In this document: in pieces, positions 35,055-42,331 of the stretch
Numbering within the stretch: position 1 is the stretch's first letter
Layout of the letters: every line of letters begins with the position of its first letter
Origin: JAWLHU01 sp049324875
GTDB lineage: Bacteria > Bacillota > Sulfobacillia > Symbiobacteriales > Symbiobacteriaceae
Length of the DNA stretch: 64,000 nucleotides
Direction: 5' to 3'
Assembly (NCBI GenBank): GCA_049324875.1
Contig: JBMONC010000053.1
Coordinates: 211,067-275,066 of the forward strand
Notes under the pieces: generated by a model
What the model was told of the DNA's origin: nothing
The model's input: only the letters and a program-made list of their open reading frames with translations
Database searches by the model: none
Program-made: the position numbers and the translations under genes

Positions 35055-35594
35055 CTAGTACTCCGGCTCCAGCAGGCCATAGTCCCCGTCCCGACGCCGA
35101 TAGACAACGTTCACCCGATTGGTGTCGCTGTTGACGAAGACGAAGAAATCATGGGAGACCAGGTCCATCTGCAGAATGGCCTCGTCGACCGTCAGCGGCT
35201 TCACCGGGAAGCGCTTGGTCTTGACGACCCGGCCATCCAGCTCACCGGCCATCTCATCATCCGGCGTGGCGGCCTCGATGTCTGCATCCCCGGCCGGCAC
35301 GGCATCCTTGCGGCGGCGGAGTCGGGCCCGGTACTTCTGGACCTGCTTCTCCAGCTTGTCAGCCACCAGGTCGATCGAGGCGTACATGTCGCCGGTTGCC
35401 TCCTCGCCACGGAGGAGCAAGCCGTTCAGGCCGGCGGTCACCTCCACGATGTGGCGGCCCCGCTCCACGTAGAGGTTGACCTGCGCGTTAACCGGGTAAT
35501 CAACAAACTTCTCGATCTTCCCAAGCTTCTTCTCCACGTACTCGCGAAGGGCGCCGGTAATCTCGATATTTTTTCCGCGTACTGCAACCTGCAT
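35055..35594 (-). CDS. hpf: Long-form ribosome hibernation promoting factor
   Basis: Long HPF dimerises 70S ribosomes into inactive 100S particles in resting cells. The 179-residue product has the N-terminal S30AE domain (MQVAVRGKNIEITGALREYVEKKL) and, after a linker, the C-terminal dimerisation domain (KRFPVKPLTVDEAILQMDLVSHDFFVFVN). ATG 35594 is seven bases after GGGAGGAAT. Gene order with secA and the fliW-csrA pair is like that in Bacillus. Confidence 0.95.
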   Translation of the reverse strand: MQVAVRGKNIEITGALREYVEKKLGKIEKFVDYPVNAQVNLYVERGRHIVEVTAGLNGLLLRGEEATGDMYASIDLVADKLEKQVQKYRARLRRRKDAVPAGDADIEAATPDDEMAGELDGRVVKTKRFPVKPLTVDEAILQMDLVSHDFFVFVNSDTNRVNVVYRRRDGDYGLLEPEY

Positions 35595-36071
35595 AGCGCC
35601 AATTCCTCCCATCTCGAGAGGCATGATCCCTCTCAGGGTCTTAACCTATTTCCCGCTTGGCACGGAGTTTCCCTGCCGATCGCGCGACCGGCCGTTCCGC
35701 TTTCAATGGTACCCCACGAGAATCGCTCTCAGAATGGCGCTAAGAGAGGAAAAACGGCCTCTGGGCCAGGCGCCGGCTTCTCGGTCGGACGCCCTAGACC
35801 CCCGGGCCCGGACCCGAGAGCTTTGGCTTCTTTCCACAGGAATGTGAACAGAAATCCTGTGGATACTGAGGATAACTCTGTTGATAACGCCTCGCACAAG
35901 GGTTACTTGTGGGGATAACTTGTGGACGCGCCATTGATCTCCGCAGTGGCCGGAAGAAGCAGGCAAGCCGTCCTCCCGCGGAGAAAGGTAGACGGTGCAT
36001 GGGTGAACCACAATACTAAGGCCGCCACCCTCCTCTGCGAGGCATCCGCGGCAGTTCGGAGGCATCGTATC
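35595..36071. other. Gene-free region between hpf and fliW
   Basis: No gene was found in these 477 bases. They hold the upstream regions of the divergent hpf and fliW genes and, at 35858-35927, the cluster of DnaA-box-like motifs described separately. No clear sigma-A promoter was found. Confidence 0.5.
35858..35927 (+). promoter_or_regulatory. Cluster of DnaA-box-like motifs
   Basis: Compared with TGTGGATAA (reverse of TTATCCACA), the sequence has TGTGGATAC (35858), TGAGGATAA (35867) and TGTTGATAA (35879), each 8 of 9. TGTGGGGATAA (35908) and TGTGGAC (35921) follow, and TTTCCACAG (35831) lies just to the left. All the listed boxes point the same way. Whether DnaA binds, and to what end, is unknown. 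Confidence 0.5.
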
Positions 36072-36494
36072 ATGAGTGAGATCCCCGCTGAAAGGCAGGC
36101 AGAGGCTGAGGAGAAGGTGTTTGAGTTCCCGGCAGGGCTGTTCGGATTCCCCACGGTGAAACGGTATATCGTCGAAGAGATCCCCGGGGGCGGCGACATC
36201 TTCAAGCAGTTGGTCGCCCTCGATGATCCCGATCTGGCCTTTACCCTTGTCTTTCCCTTCCCCCTCTTTCCCGAGTACGCCCCGGATATCCCCGATGAGG
36301 AACTCCGGGAGGTGGGGGCCGAGAGCACGGAGCAGATCCTGCTCTACGCCATCGCCAATGTCCCCCAGCAGTTCAAGGAAGCGACGGCGAACCTGCGTGC
36401 ACCGCTCATCTTCAACCCCTTCACCCGGAAGGGGCGGCAACTGATTTTGACCGACGATCGGTACACTACCCGTGAGCGCCTGTTCAAGGTCTAG
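36072..36494 (+). CDS. fliW: Flagellar assembly factor FliW
   Basis: FliW binds CsrA and flagellin, coupling flagellin level to translation control. The 140-residue protein has the family core FEFPAGLFGFPTVKRYIVEE and LLYAIANVPQQFKEATANLRAPLIFNPFTRKGRQLIL. ATG 36072 lies nine bases after CGGAGG. It precedes csrA by 28 bases. No flagellin, flagellar hook or motor gene is in the window, although they adjoin this pair in Bacillus. Confidence 0.93.
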   Translation: MSEIPAERQAEAEEKVFEFPAGLFGFPTVKRYIVEEIPGGGDIFKQLVALDDPDLAFTLVFPFPLFPEYAPDIPDEELREVGAESTEQILLYAIANVPQQFKEATANLRAPLIFNPFTRKGRQLILTDDRYTTRERLFKV

Positions 36495-36522
36495 CTGATC
36501 CTCCGGGATAAGGAGGCTTCCT

Positions 36523-36804
36523 ATGCTTGTCCTTACGAGACGACTAAACGAGTCGATCCTCATTGGGGAAGATATCGAGATCCAGATTGTGCACGTGCGG
36601 GGATCAGGCGCCCAGGCCGTCGTTCGCATTGGGATCTCGGCGCCCAAGCACGTGACCGTGCTGCGCAAGGAGGTCTACGATGAGGTCGTGGCCGCCAACC
36701 AGCAGGCGCGCAAGGCGCAGGCCGCCCTGCCGGCCGAACTGCTGCGGGCCGTGGGAGAGCAGAGCCCGGGGGTGAAGCCCGAGGGCGAAGAGCCCGCTGA
36801 GTAG
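36523..36804 (+). CDS. csrA: Carbon storage regulator CsrA
   Basis: A 93-residue RNA-binding translational regulator. The core MLVLTRRLNESILIGEDIEI and VRIGISAPKHVTVLRKEVYDEV is canonical. The tail after residue 60 is longer than in most CsrA proteins and acidic (GVKPEGEEPAE). ATG 36523 follows AAGGAGG. It is convergent with comFC, with only two bases between the stop codons and no hairpin. That leaves room for transcriptional overlap. Confidence 0.95.
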   Translation: MLVLTRRLNESILIGEDIEIQIVHVRGSGAQAVVRIGISAPKHVTVLRKEVYDEVVAANQQARKAQAALPAELLRAVGEQSPGVKPEGEEPAE

Positions 36805-36806
36805 GT

Positions 36807-37568
36807 TCAGCCATGCTGGTGCGCCAGCGCGTCCACAGGCATGTCCGAGACGGCCAGCACCGCAAGATCGACCTGCCGTGCCCCGGTCCGCCGGAGCACC
36901 TGGGCTGCCGCCGAGGCGGTCGCACCGGTGGTCAGAACGTCATCCACCAGCAGGATGCGCCGGCCGGCCCAGGGCGGGGCCACCTGACGGCGGAGGCTGA
37001 AGGCCTGTCGAAGGTTGTTCAGCCGTGCCTGACGGTCCAGCTTGGCCTGATGACCGGTGGGGCGCAGGCGAACCAGCACCCCCTCCACGACGGTGAGCCC
37101 GAGGACTTCGGCCAGGCCGCCGCCGATCAAAGCGGCCTGGTTGTAGCCCCGCTCCCGCAGGCGGGAGACGTGCAGCGGCACAGGCACCACCAGCTCGTAC
37201 CGGGCCGGGATCTGCCTGGCCAGCCGCCGCCCCAACTGGGTGCCAAGCTCGCCCCGGCTGTTGAACTTGAGGTGGTGAATCGCCTCACGCAGCGCCCCCC
37301 GGTGAAGCCCCAGCGCCCAGACCTTCCCGAAGGGGGGCGGGGATTCGCAGGCAGCGCAGAGGCCGCCCCCGCCGGCCAGGGGCCTCTCGCAGTTGGTGCA
37401 CCGGTTCTCGCCGGGCGTGAATCCCATGGAGTCCCAGCAAGGCGCACAGACCGGCACCCGCTCCGCCGCCGGCCCCCCGGGGCAGTTCAACCGGGCCTCG
37501 CAGAGCAGGCAGGTGGTGCGTGGTGGCCAGAGCAAGTCCATCAAACCCTCAAGAAAAAGTCTGAGCAA
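36807..37568 (-). CDS. comFC: ComF family phosphoribosyltransferase-like protein
   Basis: A 253-residue protein with an N-terminal pair of zinc-finger motifs (CLLCEARLNC, CAPCW, CTNCERPL, CAACES) and a C-terminal phosphoribosyltransferase domain with the PRPP loop ILLVDDVLTTGATASA. The segment YNQAALIGGGLAEVLG is typical of ComFC/GntX. ComFC is needed for DNA uptake in naturally competent bacteria, though homologues occur widely. TTG 37568 follows AAGGAGGGG. comFA is not in the window. Confidence 0.88.
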   Translation of the reverse strand: MLRLFLEGLMDLLWPPRTTCLLCEARLNCPGGPAAERVPVCAPCWDSMGFTPGENRCTNCERPLAGGGGLCAACESPPPFGKVWALGLHRGALREAIHHLKFNSRGELGTQLGRRLARQIPARYELVVPVPLHVSRLRERGYNQAALIGGGLAEVLGLTVVEGVLVRLRPTGHQAKLDRQARLNNLRQAFSLRRQVAPPWAGRRILLVDDVLTTGATASAAAQVLRRTGARQVDLAVLAVSDMPVDALAHQHG

Positions 37569-37604
37569 ACAGAGCCCCTCCTTCTGGAAGGATTCGCCAT
37601 TCGC

Positions 37605-38006
37605 TCAGCTTTTTCCTCTTTCTACCATACATGGACTCAGATCGACCATCACCACCAGCGGGGCCTGGGTAACGGAGCGGGCGGTCGCCAGTATCTTGGC
37701 GTGGTCCGCCGGCTCGAGGCGGAAGAACCGGGCGTGTTCATAGTCAATCGCCAGGCGTTCCAGAATGGCAGCCGACTCATCGGCGGAGCCGAGGTCCACC
37801 AGCACCAGCCCGCTGCTCTCCTCCCGGGCCAGGCTGCGCACCACCCCCTCGACCCGGTCGGCCTGGTCGCGGACCAGAACGAGGTAGGCCACCCCTACCG
37901 GCGGCCGCCGGAGGTAACGGAAGAGAGCAACAAGGTGGAGCACGGCGTGGACCGAGCCATAGACCACCATGGCCATGGCTGCCCAAAAGGCCGCCTTCTC
38001 CCACAT
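37605..38006 (-). CDS. Membrane-anchored protein with a GT2-like half domain
   Basis: A 133-residue protein starting MWEKAAFWAAMAMVVYGSVH, one membrane helix, followed by a cytoplasmic part. That part (VAYLVLVRDQADRVEGVVRSL, then LVLVDLGSADESAAILERLA) resembles the first half of family 2 glycosyltransferases. The second half, with the metal-binding DxD, is absent, so it is unlikely to be a full enzyme. ATG 38006 is six bases after GGAGGAGGG. It lies between metK and comFC on the same strand. Function unknown. Confidence 0.65.
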   Translation of the reverse strand: MWEKAAFWAAMAMVVYGSVHAVLHLVALFRYLRRPPVGVAYLVLVRDQADRVEGVVRSLAREESSGLVLVDLGSADESAAILERLAIDYEHARFFRLEPADHAKILATARSVTQAPLVVMVDLSPCMVERGKS

Positions 38007-38043
38007 GGGAATCCCTCCTCCGTTCCCAACATATGACGCGCGC

Positions 38044-38079
38044 AAAACGCCCGCTCCTTCCAAGAAGGGCGGGCGTTTT
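38044..38079 (-). terminator. Terminator of metK
   Basis: AAAACGCCCGC pairs perfectly with GCGGGCGTTTT; the T-run on the minus strand is part of the stem's 3' arm. It follows the metK stop by 12 bases. Confidence 0.8.
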
Positions 38080-38091
38080 GGGATGCTCCTC

Positions 38092-39294
38092 TTACTCCCC
38101 GAGACCCGCCTGGCGGCGGAGTTCGGCGGCCTTGTCGGTCCGCTCCCAGGGCAGGTCCACATCGGTGCGGCCGAAATGGCCGTACGCAGCCGTCTGGCGG
38201 TAGATGGGACGGCGCAGGTCCAGATCGCGGATGATCGCGGCCGGGCGCAGGTCAAAGTTCTTCTGGACCAGCTCGGCGATCTTCTCGTCGCTGACCTTGC
38301 CGGTGCCGAAGGTGGTAACCAGCACCGATACGGGCCGGGCCACGCCAATGGCGTAGGCCAGCTGCACCTCGCACTTGGAGGCCAGTCCGGCGGCGACGAT
38401 GTTCTTGGCCACGTAGCGGGCGGCGTAGGCGCCGGAGCGATCCACCTTGGTAGGATCCTTGCCGGAGAAGGCGCCGCCGCCATGACGGGCGTAGCCGCCA
38501 TAGGTGTCGACGATGATCTTCCGCCCGGTCAGACCGGTGTCACCCTGGGGCCCGCCGATCACGAAGCGGCCCGACGGATTGACGAAATACTTGGTGGTGT
38601 CGGTCAGGAGGCGGCGGTCCACCACCTCGGCGATCACATGCTCGATGATGTCCTTGCGGATCTGCTCCTGGGTGGTGTCCGGGTCATGCTGGGTGGAGAC
38701 GACGATGGTGTCAATGCGGACCGGTCTGCCATTCTCGTACTCGACGGTCACCTGGGTCTTGCCGTCGGGCCGGAGGTAGGGCAGGGTGCCGTTCTTGCGC
38801 ACCTGGGAGAGCTGGCGGGCGAGCCGGTGCGCCAGGCTGATCGGGAGCGGCATCAGTTCGGGGGTCTCGTCGCAAGCGAAACCGAACATCATGCCCTGGT
38901 CGCCGGCGCCGATCTCCAGCTCCTTCTCGGTGACGGTCCCGCGGACCTCAATCGCCACATCCACCCCCTGGGCGATGTCAGGCGACTGCGGGTCGATCGC
39001 GGTCATCACGCCGCAGGTCGTCCCGTCGAACCCGTACTTGGCGCGGGTATAACCGATATCCCGCACCACATCGCGCACCAGGTTGGGGATATCTACATAC
39101 GCATCGGTGGTGATCTCACCAGCGACCACGACGAGACCCGTGGTCAGCATGGTTTCGCAGGCAACACGTGCCTTGGGGTCAAGGGCCAGAAGGGCATCCA
39201 GAACGGCATCAGAAATCTGGTCCGCCATCTTGTCCGGATGGCCCTCGGTGACGGACTCGGACGTGAACACGTACCGCCCGCTGCGCTCAGTCAT
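38092..39294 (-). CDS. metK: S-adenosylmethionine synthetase
   Basis: MetK makes SAM from methionine and ATP in the cytoplasm. The 400-residue protein shows TSESVTEGHPDKMADQISDA at the N-terminus, the ATP motif GAGDQGMMFGFACDET and the phosphate loop GGGAFSGKDPTKVDRS. It ends in a normal C-terminus. An S-box riboswitch with its own terminator lies directly upstream, so SAM would shut down expression. Confidence 0.97.
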   Translation of the reverse strand: MTERSGRYVFTSESVTEGHPDKMADQISDAVLDALLALDPKARVACETMLTTGLVVVAGEITTDAYVDIPNLVRDVVRDIGYTRAKYGFDGTTCGVMTAIDPQSPDIAQGVDVAIEVRGTVTEKELEIGAGDQGMMFGFACDETPELMPLPISLAHRLARQLSQVRKNGTLPYLRPDGKTQVTVEYENGRPVRIDTIVVSTQHDPDTTQEQIRKDIIEHVIAEVVDRRLLTDTTKYFVNPSGRFVIGGPQGDTGLTGRKIIVDTYGGYARHGGGAFSGKDPTKVDRSGAYAARYVAKNIVAAGLASKCEVQLAYAIGVARPVSVLVTTFGTGKVSDEKIAELVQKNFDLRPAAIIRDLDLRRPIYRQTAAYGHFGRTDVDLPWERTDKAAELRRQAGLGE

Positions 39295-39350
39295 CGGTCT
39301 CTGCTACCTCCCTTAAAACGTGGATCCTATTTGCGCTATGACACCTCACA

Positions 39351-39386
39351 CATAAAAAAACCCCCTCCGCGAGGAAGAGGGTGTAT
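39351..39386 (-). terminator. S-box-controlled terminator
   Basis: On the minus strand ACCCTCTTCCTCGCGGAGGGGGT forms a stem followed by TTTTTTT, between the S-box and metK. It is the expression platform of the riboswitch. Confidence 0.9.
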
Positions 39387-39400
39387 GAGACGTCTCTTCG

Positions 39401-39510
39401 CTCTTATCTCCCGGTCTGTTTCACCGGCTGGAATTGGCACCTTACCCGCGCGGGGCGGGTGGTTGCCGAAGCTTCATCGGGCCAGTCCCTCTGCTTCTCT
39501 CGATAAGAGT
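39401..39510 (-). ncRNA. SAM-I (S-box) riboswitch
   Basis: Minus-strand blocks in order: CTCTTATCGAGAG, GGACTGGCCCGATGAAGC, TCGGCAACC, AAGGTGCCAATTCCAGC, GGTGAAACAGACC and the closing AGATAAGAG that pairs with the first block. This is the complete S-box aptamer. Confidence 0.97.
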
Positions 39511-39568
39511 ATTTAGCTGCGCATAGCATACCAGAGCAGGGTTACCCTGTCAAGGATCGGTCCCAAGC

Positions 39569-40009
39569 TTAGCCTCCGATGAGGCTGGCATCCACCAGGG
39601 CGAACTTCAGGGTGGCCTCGGCCTTCAGCTCATCGCCCACATAAGCCTTGCCCTGCCCGATGCCGAGCCCCCGCTTCATGGCGACAATCTCGACCTCCAG
39701 CCGGAGCTGGTCGCCCGGCACCACCGGCTTCTTGAACTTGACCTCGTCCATGCCGGCGAAGACGGGCATCTTGCCGGCCCACTCGGGCTGCGACAGCAGC
39801 GCCACAGCCCCGGCCTGCGCCATCGCCTCGACAATCAGCACCCCCGGGAAGATCGGGTGCCCCGGGTAGTGGCCCTGAAAGATCGGGTCGTTGGCGGAGA
39901 TGTTCTTCAGGGCGACGACGCGCTTGCCGACCTCCATCTCCAGCACCCGGTCAATCATCAGCATCGGCTGCCGATGTGGGATGATCGCCATAATCTGCTT
40001 AGCGTCCAG
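39569..40009 (-). CDS. fabZ: 3-hydroxyacyl-ACP dehydratase FabZ
   Basis: FabZ dehydrates 3-hydroxyacyl-ACP in fatty acid elongation. The 146-residue protein has the hot-dog core with catalytic His in GHYPGHPIFPGVL and Glu in EAMAQAGA. The best start is an unusual CTG at 40009, six bases after AAGGAGGAG; translation then begins LDAKQIMAIIPHRQPML, matching the usual MLDIQQIMEIIPHR. ATG 39991 would remove six conserved residues. An extended -10 (TGGTATACT) lies near 40055 on the minus strand. Confidence 0.92.
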   Translation of the reverse strand: MDAKQIMAIIPHRQPMLMIDRVLEMEVGKRVVALKNISANDPIFQGHYPGHPIFPGVLIVEAMAQAGAVALLSQPEWAGKMPVFAGMDEVKFKKPVVPGDQLRLEVEIVAMKRGLGIGQGKAYVGDELKAEATLKFALVDASLIGG

Positions 40010-40179
40010 CGGATACTCCTCCTTATTATCAAGCCATATTACCAGGTAGTATACCACCTTTCTGCCGTTTTCTCCTGTCCGGAATCGCCCGAGGTTCTCC
40101 TTGACGCAACACCGCCCTCACGGTAGGATAATACCGTACGGGGTATGACGAGTTTTTTCGGAGTGCGGAGGTGCAGGGG

Positions 40180-40470
40180 ATGATTGTGGTCACGCCGGAG
40201 GCCGCTCAGGAGATTGGGCGGCGCCTGGTGGGAAAGCCGGAGACGGTCGGGTTCCGCATCTTCGTGCGGGGCTATGGCTGAGGCGGTCCCAGCCTGGGAC
40301 TGGCTCTGGAGGAGCCATACGAGAACGACGTACAAATCGTGGAGGACGGGGTTCGGGTCTACCTCGACCGGAGGGTGGCCGACTGGTTTGACGGCGCCGA
40401 ACTCGGCTTCACCAAGGATGAGTGGGGCGGGGGGTTCACCTTCCAGCACCCCTCGATCGGTTCTTGCTGA
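40180..40470 (+). CDS. HesB/IscA-like protein with in-frame UGA, probable selenoprotein
   Basis: ATG 40180 follows GGAGGTG. The 96-codon frame reads MIVVTPEAAQEIGRRLVGKP, then FRIFVRGYG-UGA-GGPSLGLALEEP and on to a second TGA at 40468. The UGA (40279-40281, codon 34) sits where HesB/IscA-like proteins have their first cluster cysteine, in the GYGCGGPSLGLALEE context. Coding character is equally good on both sides, and an immediate downstream hairpin could be a bacterial SECIS. HesB-like proteins with selenocysteine at this site are known. A nonsense mutation is the alternative. No selenocysteine machinery is in the window to confirm it. Confidence 0.75.
40282..40310 (+). promoter_or_regulatory. 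Candidate SECIS element of the HesB-like gene
   Basis: Directly after the UGA, GTCCC and GGGAC pair around AGCCT, and the flanks can extend the stem. Bacterial SECIS elements lie just 3' of the Sec codon, within the coding sequence. Loop identity was not tested. Confidence 0.45.
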
Positions 40471-40474
40471 TGTA

Positions 40475-40508
40475 GAGAGCCCGACCGGCTAGGCCCGGTC
40501 GGGCTCTT
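40475..40508. terminator. Bidirectional terminator after the HesB-like gene
   Basis: AGAGCCCGACCGG and CCGGTCGGGCTCT pair around CTAGGC, followed by TCTGCC. It lies between convergent genes and overlaps the end of the MerR gene. Confidence 0.75.
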
Positions 40509-41229
40509 CTGCCAGGTAGGCGTGCAGCGCCGCCGTGGCAGCCATGCAGCGCCGGCTGGCCTGGGAGAGGTCCCGCAGCCGCTCCTCCGCCGCCGTGACC
40601 GCCTCATCCAGGCGGCCGGCGGTCAGCTGTGCCAGCACCGCCCGGATTACCTCCCGCCCATAGTTAGCCTTGCGCAGCAGGGTGACGATCTGGAGCCGGC
40701 GGACCTCCTCCTCATCGTACAGGCGGTAGCCGCTCTCCGGGTCCCGGCGGGGGCGCAGCAGCCCGTGGGCCTCCCAGAAGCGGACCGCGGAGGGCCGGAC
40801 CCCTGCCCGCCGGGCCGCTTCCCCCACGGTGAGCAGGGCGCGGCGCCCGGTAGGGCCCTTGCCGGGCTGGGGTTCGGGCTGGACGCCTGCCACGGCCCGC
40901 AGGGCTGTGAGGGTCTCCTCCAGCATCTTGCGCTCCCGGTGCAGCTCAGCGTGCCGCTCGTCCACCATGGCCGGGACCGCCTCCGGCTGCCCCCGGTGCA
41001 CCTCCCGCATGATCCGCAGGGCGGGCATCCACCCGTAGCCGGCGATCATCGCCCGGGCGGTCTGCAACGCCTCCAGGTGCCGGGCCGTGTAGCGGCGGTA
41101 GCCCGCGGGGCTGCGCTCGGCTGGGGGGAGAAAGCCCCATCGCTCGTACTTGCGGATCGACTGGGCACTCAGGCCCACACTGCGGGCCAGCTCAACGGGG
41201 CGCAGGTACTCCGCCACCTTCAACCACAA
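40489..41229 (-). CDS. MerR-type regulator with two helix-turn-helix domains
   Basis: A 246-residue protein with two MerR winged helix-turn-helix domains in tandem. The first (about residues 9-58) is LRPVELARSVGLSAQSIRKYERWGFLPPAERSPAGYRRY; the second (about 133-180) is LTVGEAARRAGVRPSAVRFWEAHGLLRPRRDPESGYRLYDEEE. A helical linker joins them, and a short effector-type C-terminus with one cysteine follows. Ordinary MerR proteins have one such domain and dimerise. It is divergent from the exporter genes, so it likely regulates them. The nominal TTG start at 41229 lies inside the operator-like palindrome; a start a few codons downstream is possible. Confidence 0.85.
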   Translation of the reverse strand: MWLKVAEYLRPVELARSVGLSAQSIRKYERWGFLPPAERSPAGYRRYTARHLEALQTARAMIAGYGWMPALRIMREVHRGQPEAVPAMVDERHAELHRERKMLEETLTALRAVAGVQPEPQPGKGPTGRRALLTVGEAARRAGVRPSAVRFWEAHGLLRPRRDPESGYRLYDEEEVRRLQIVTLLRKANYGREVIRAVLAQLTAGRLDEAVTAAEERLRDLSQASRRCMAATAALHAYLAEEPDRA

Positions 41230-41252
41230 CCTTCATCTGCAGATGAAAGGTT
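41228..41252. promoter_or_regulatory. Palindromic operator between MerR gene and exporter
   Basis: AACCTTCATCTGCAGATGAAAGGTT has a perfect 12-bp core palindrome CATCTGCAGATG and near-symmetric AACCTT/AAAGGTT flanks. It is the best candidate operator for the adjacent MerR regulator. A promoter-like TTAACT/TACGCT pair lies further right near 41298-41325. Confidence 0.6.
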
Positions 41253-41350
41253 TTTGCGGTTTGATCGGGGTTACAGGACCAAAAACCTTAACTTCTTGCA
41301 TCAATGTTGTACGCTGAAGGTGGAATATCCTTCAGGGAGGGAACGGCAAC

Positions 41351-42328
41351 ATGGCAGTCGTTGAGGTTGAGAACCTGGCGATCACCTACCGGGTTCCCGT
41401 GCGCGAATCGGGACTGCGGGCCGCCTTCGGCTCGCTCTTCCACCGGCGGTTCCAGTTGGTTCAGGCGGTGCGCGGCATCTCCTTTGACCTGGCGCCCGGC
41501 GAGGTGGTCGGGTTCATCGGCCCAAACGGCGCCGGCAAGACCAGCACGCTCAAGATGCTGAGCGGCCTCCTTCACCCGACGGGCGGCTCCGCCCGGGTGA
41601 TGGGCTGTATCCCGTGGAGGCGGGAGCCCGGCTTTCTCCGGCAGATCGCCATGATCCGGGGCAGCCGGCCGCTGGGCGTGGCCGGGGAGTTGACCGTGCT
41701 CGATGCCCTCCGGTTTCAGCAGCTGATCTACGAGGTCCCCGAACCCGAGTTCAAGCGAAACCTGGCCGAACTGGCCGACCTGCTCCACCTGGAGCCGCTG
41801 CTCCAGCGGCAGGCGCGGGCGCTCTCCCTGGGGGAGAAGATGCGGGCCGGCCTCGCCTGGTCTCTGGTCTACCGGCCGCGGATCCTCTTCCTGGACGAGC
41901 CCACCCTGGGGCTGGATGTCTCCGCCACCGCCATGATGCGCCGGTTCATCGCCGGGTACAGCCGGCAGACGGGGGCAGCGGTCCTGCTGACCAGCCACTA
42001 CATGGCGGATGTGGAGTCGCTCTGCCGGCGGGTGATCCTGATCGACAAGGGGGCCGTGGCCTACGATGGAGAGCTGGCCCGGCTCGCGGCCCGCCTGGCG
42101 CCCTACAAGCTGCTGAGCGTCGCGGTACCGGAGCGGGTGCAACCCGACTGGTCCCGGTACGGCGAGGTGGTCTCCACCGAAGCGGAGCGGGTCAGCCTGC
42201 GGGTGCTCAGGGACCAGGTCCCGTCGGCCACCGCCCGGCTGCTGGCCGAGCTGCCCGTCGCCGACCTGACCGTGACCGAGGCCCCGCTGGAGAGCGTGAT
42301 TGACCAGGTCTACCGGGAGGGGGTGTAA
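41351..42328 (+). CDS. ABC-2 type exporter ATP-binding protein
   Basis: A 325-residue ATPase of the NatA/ABC-2 group. Walker A is GPNGAGKTS, the signature is LSLGEKMRAGLAW in place of LSGGQ, Walker B is RILFLDEPTLGLD and the switch is LTSHYMADVE. The N-terminal segment YRVPVRESGLRAAFGSLFHRRF extends before the first strand, as in COG4586-type ATPases. The C-terminal 85 residues are a regulatory extension. ATG 41351 follows GGAGGG. It forms an operon with two permeases and would export an unknown compound, perhaps a drug sensed by the divergent regulator. Confidence 0.92.
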   Translation: MAVVEVENLAITYRVPVRESGLRAAFGSLFHRRFQLVQAVRGISFDLAPGEVVGFIGPNGAGKTSTLKMLSGLLHPTGGSARVMGCIPWRREPGFLRQIAMIRGSRPLGVAGELTVLDALRFQQLIYEVPEPEFKRNLAELADLLHLEPLLQRQARALSLGEKMRAGLAWSLVYRPRILFLDEPTLGLDVSATAMMRRFIAGYSRQTGAAVLLTSHYMADVESLCRRVILIDKGAVAYDGELARLAARLAPYKLLSVAVPERVQPDWSRYGEVVSTEAERVSLRVLRDQVPSATARLLAELPVADLTVTEAPLESVIDQVYREGV

Positions 42329-42331
42329 GCC

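Noticed and set aside
35703..36668. 321-codon minus-strand frame over fliW
   Set aside because: Antisense of fliW and of the DnaA-box region; no coding features.
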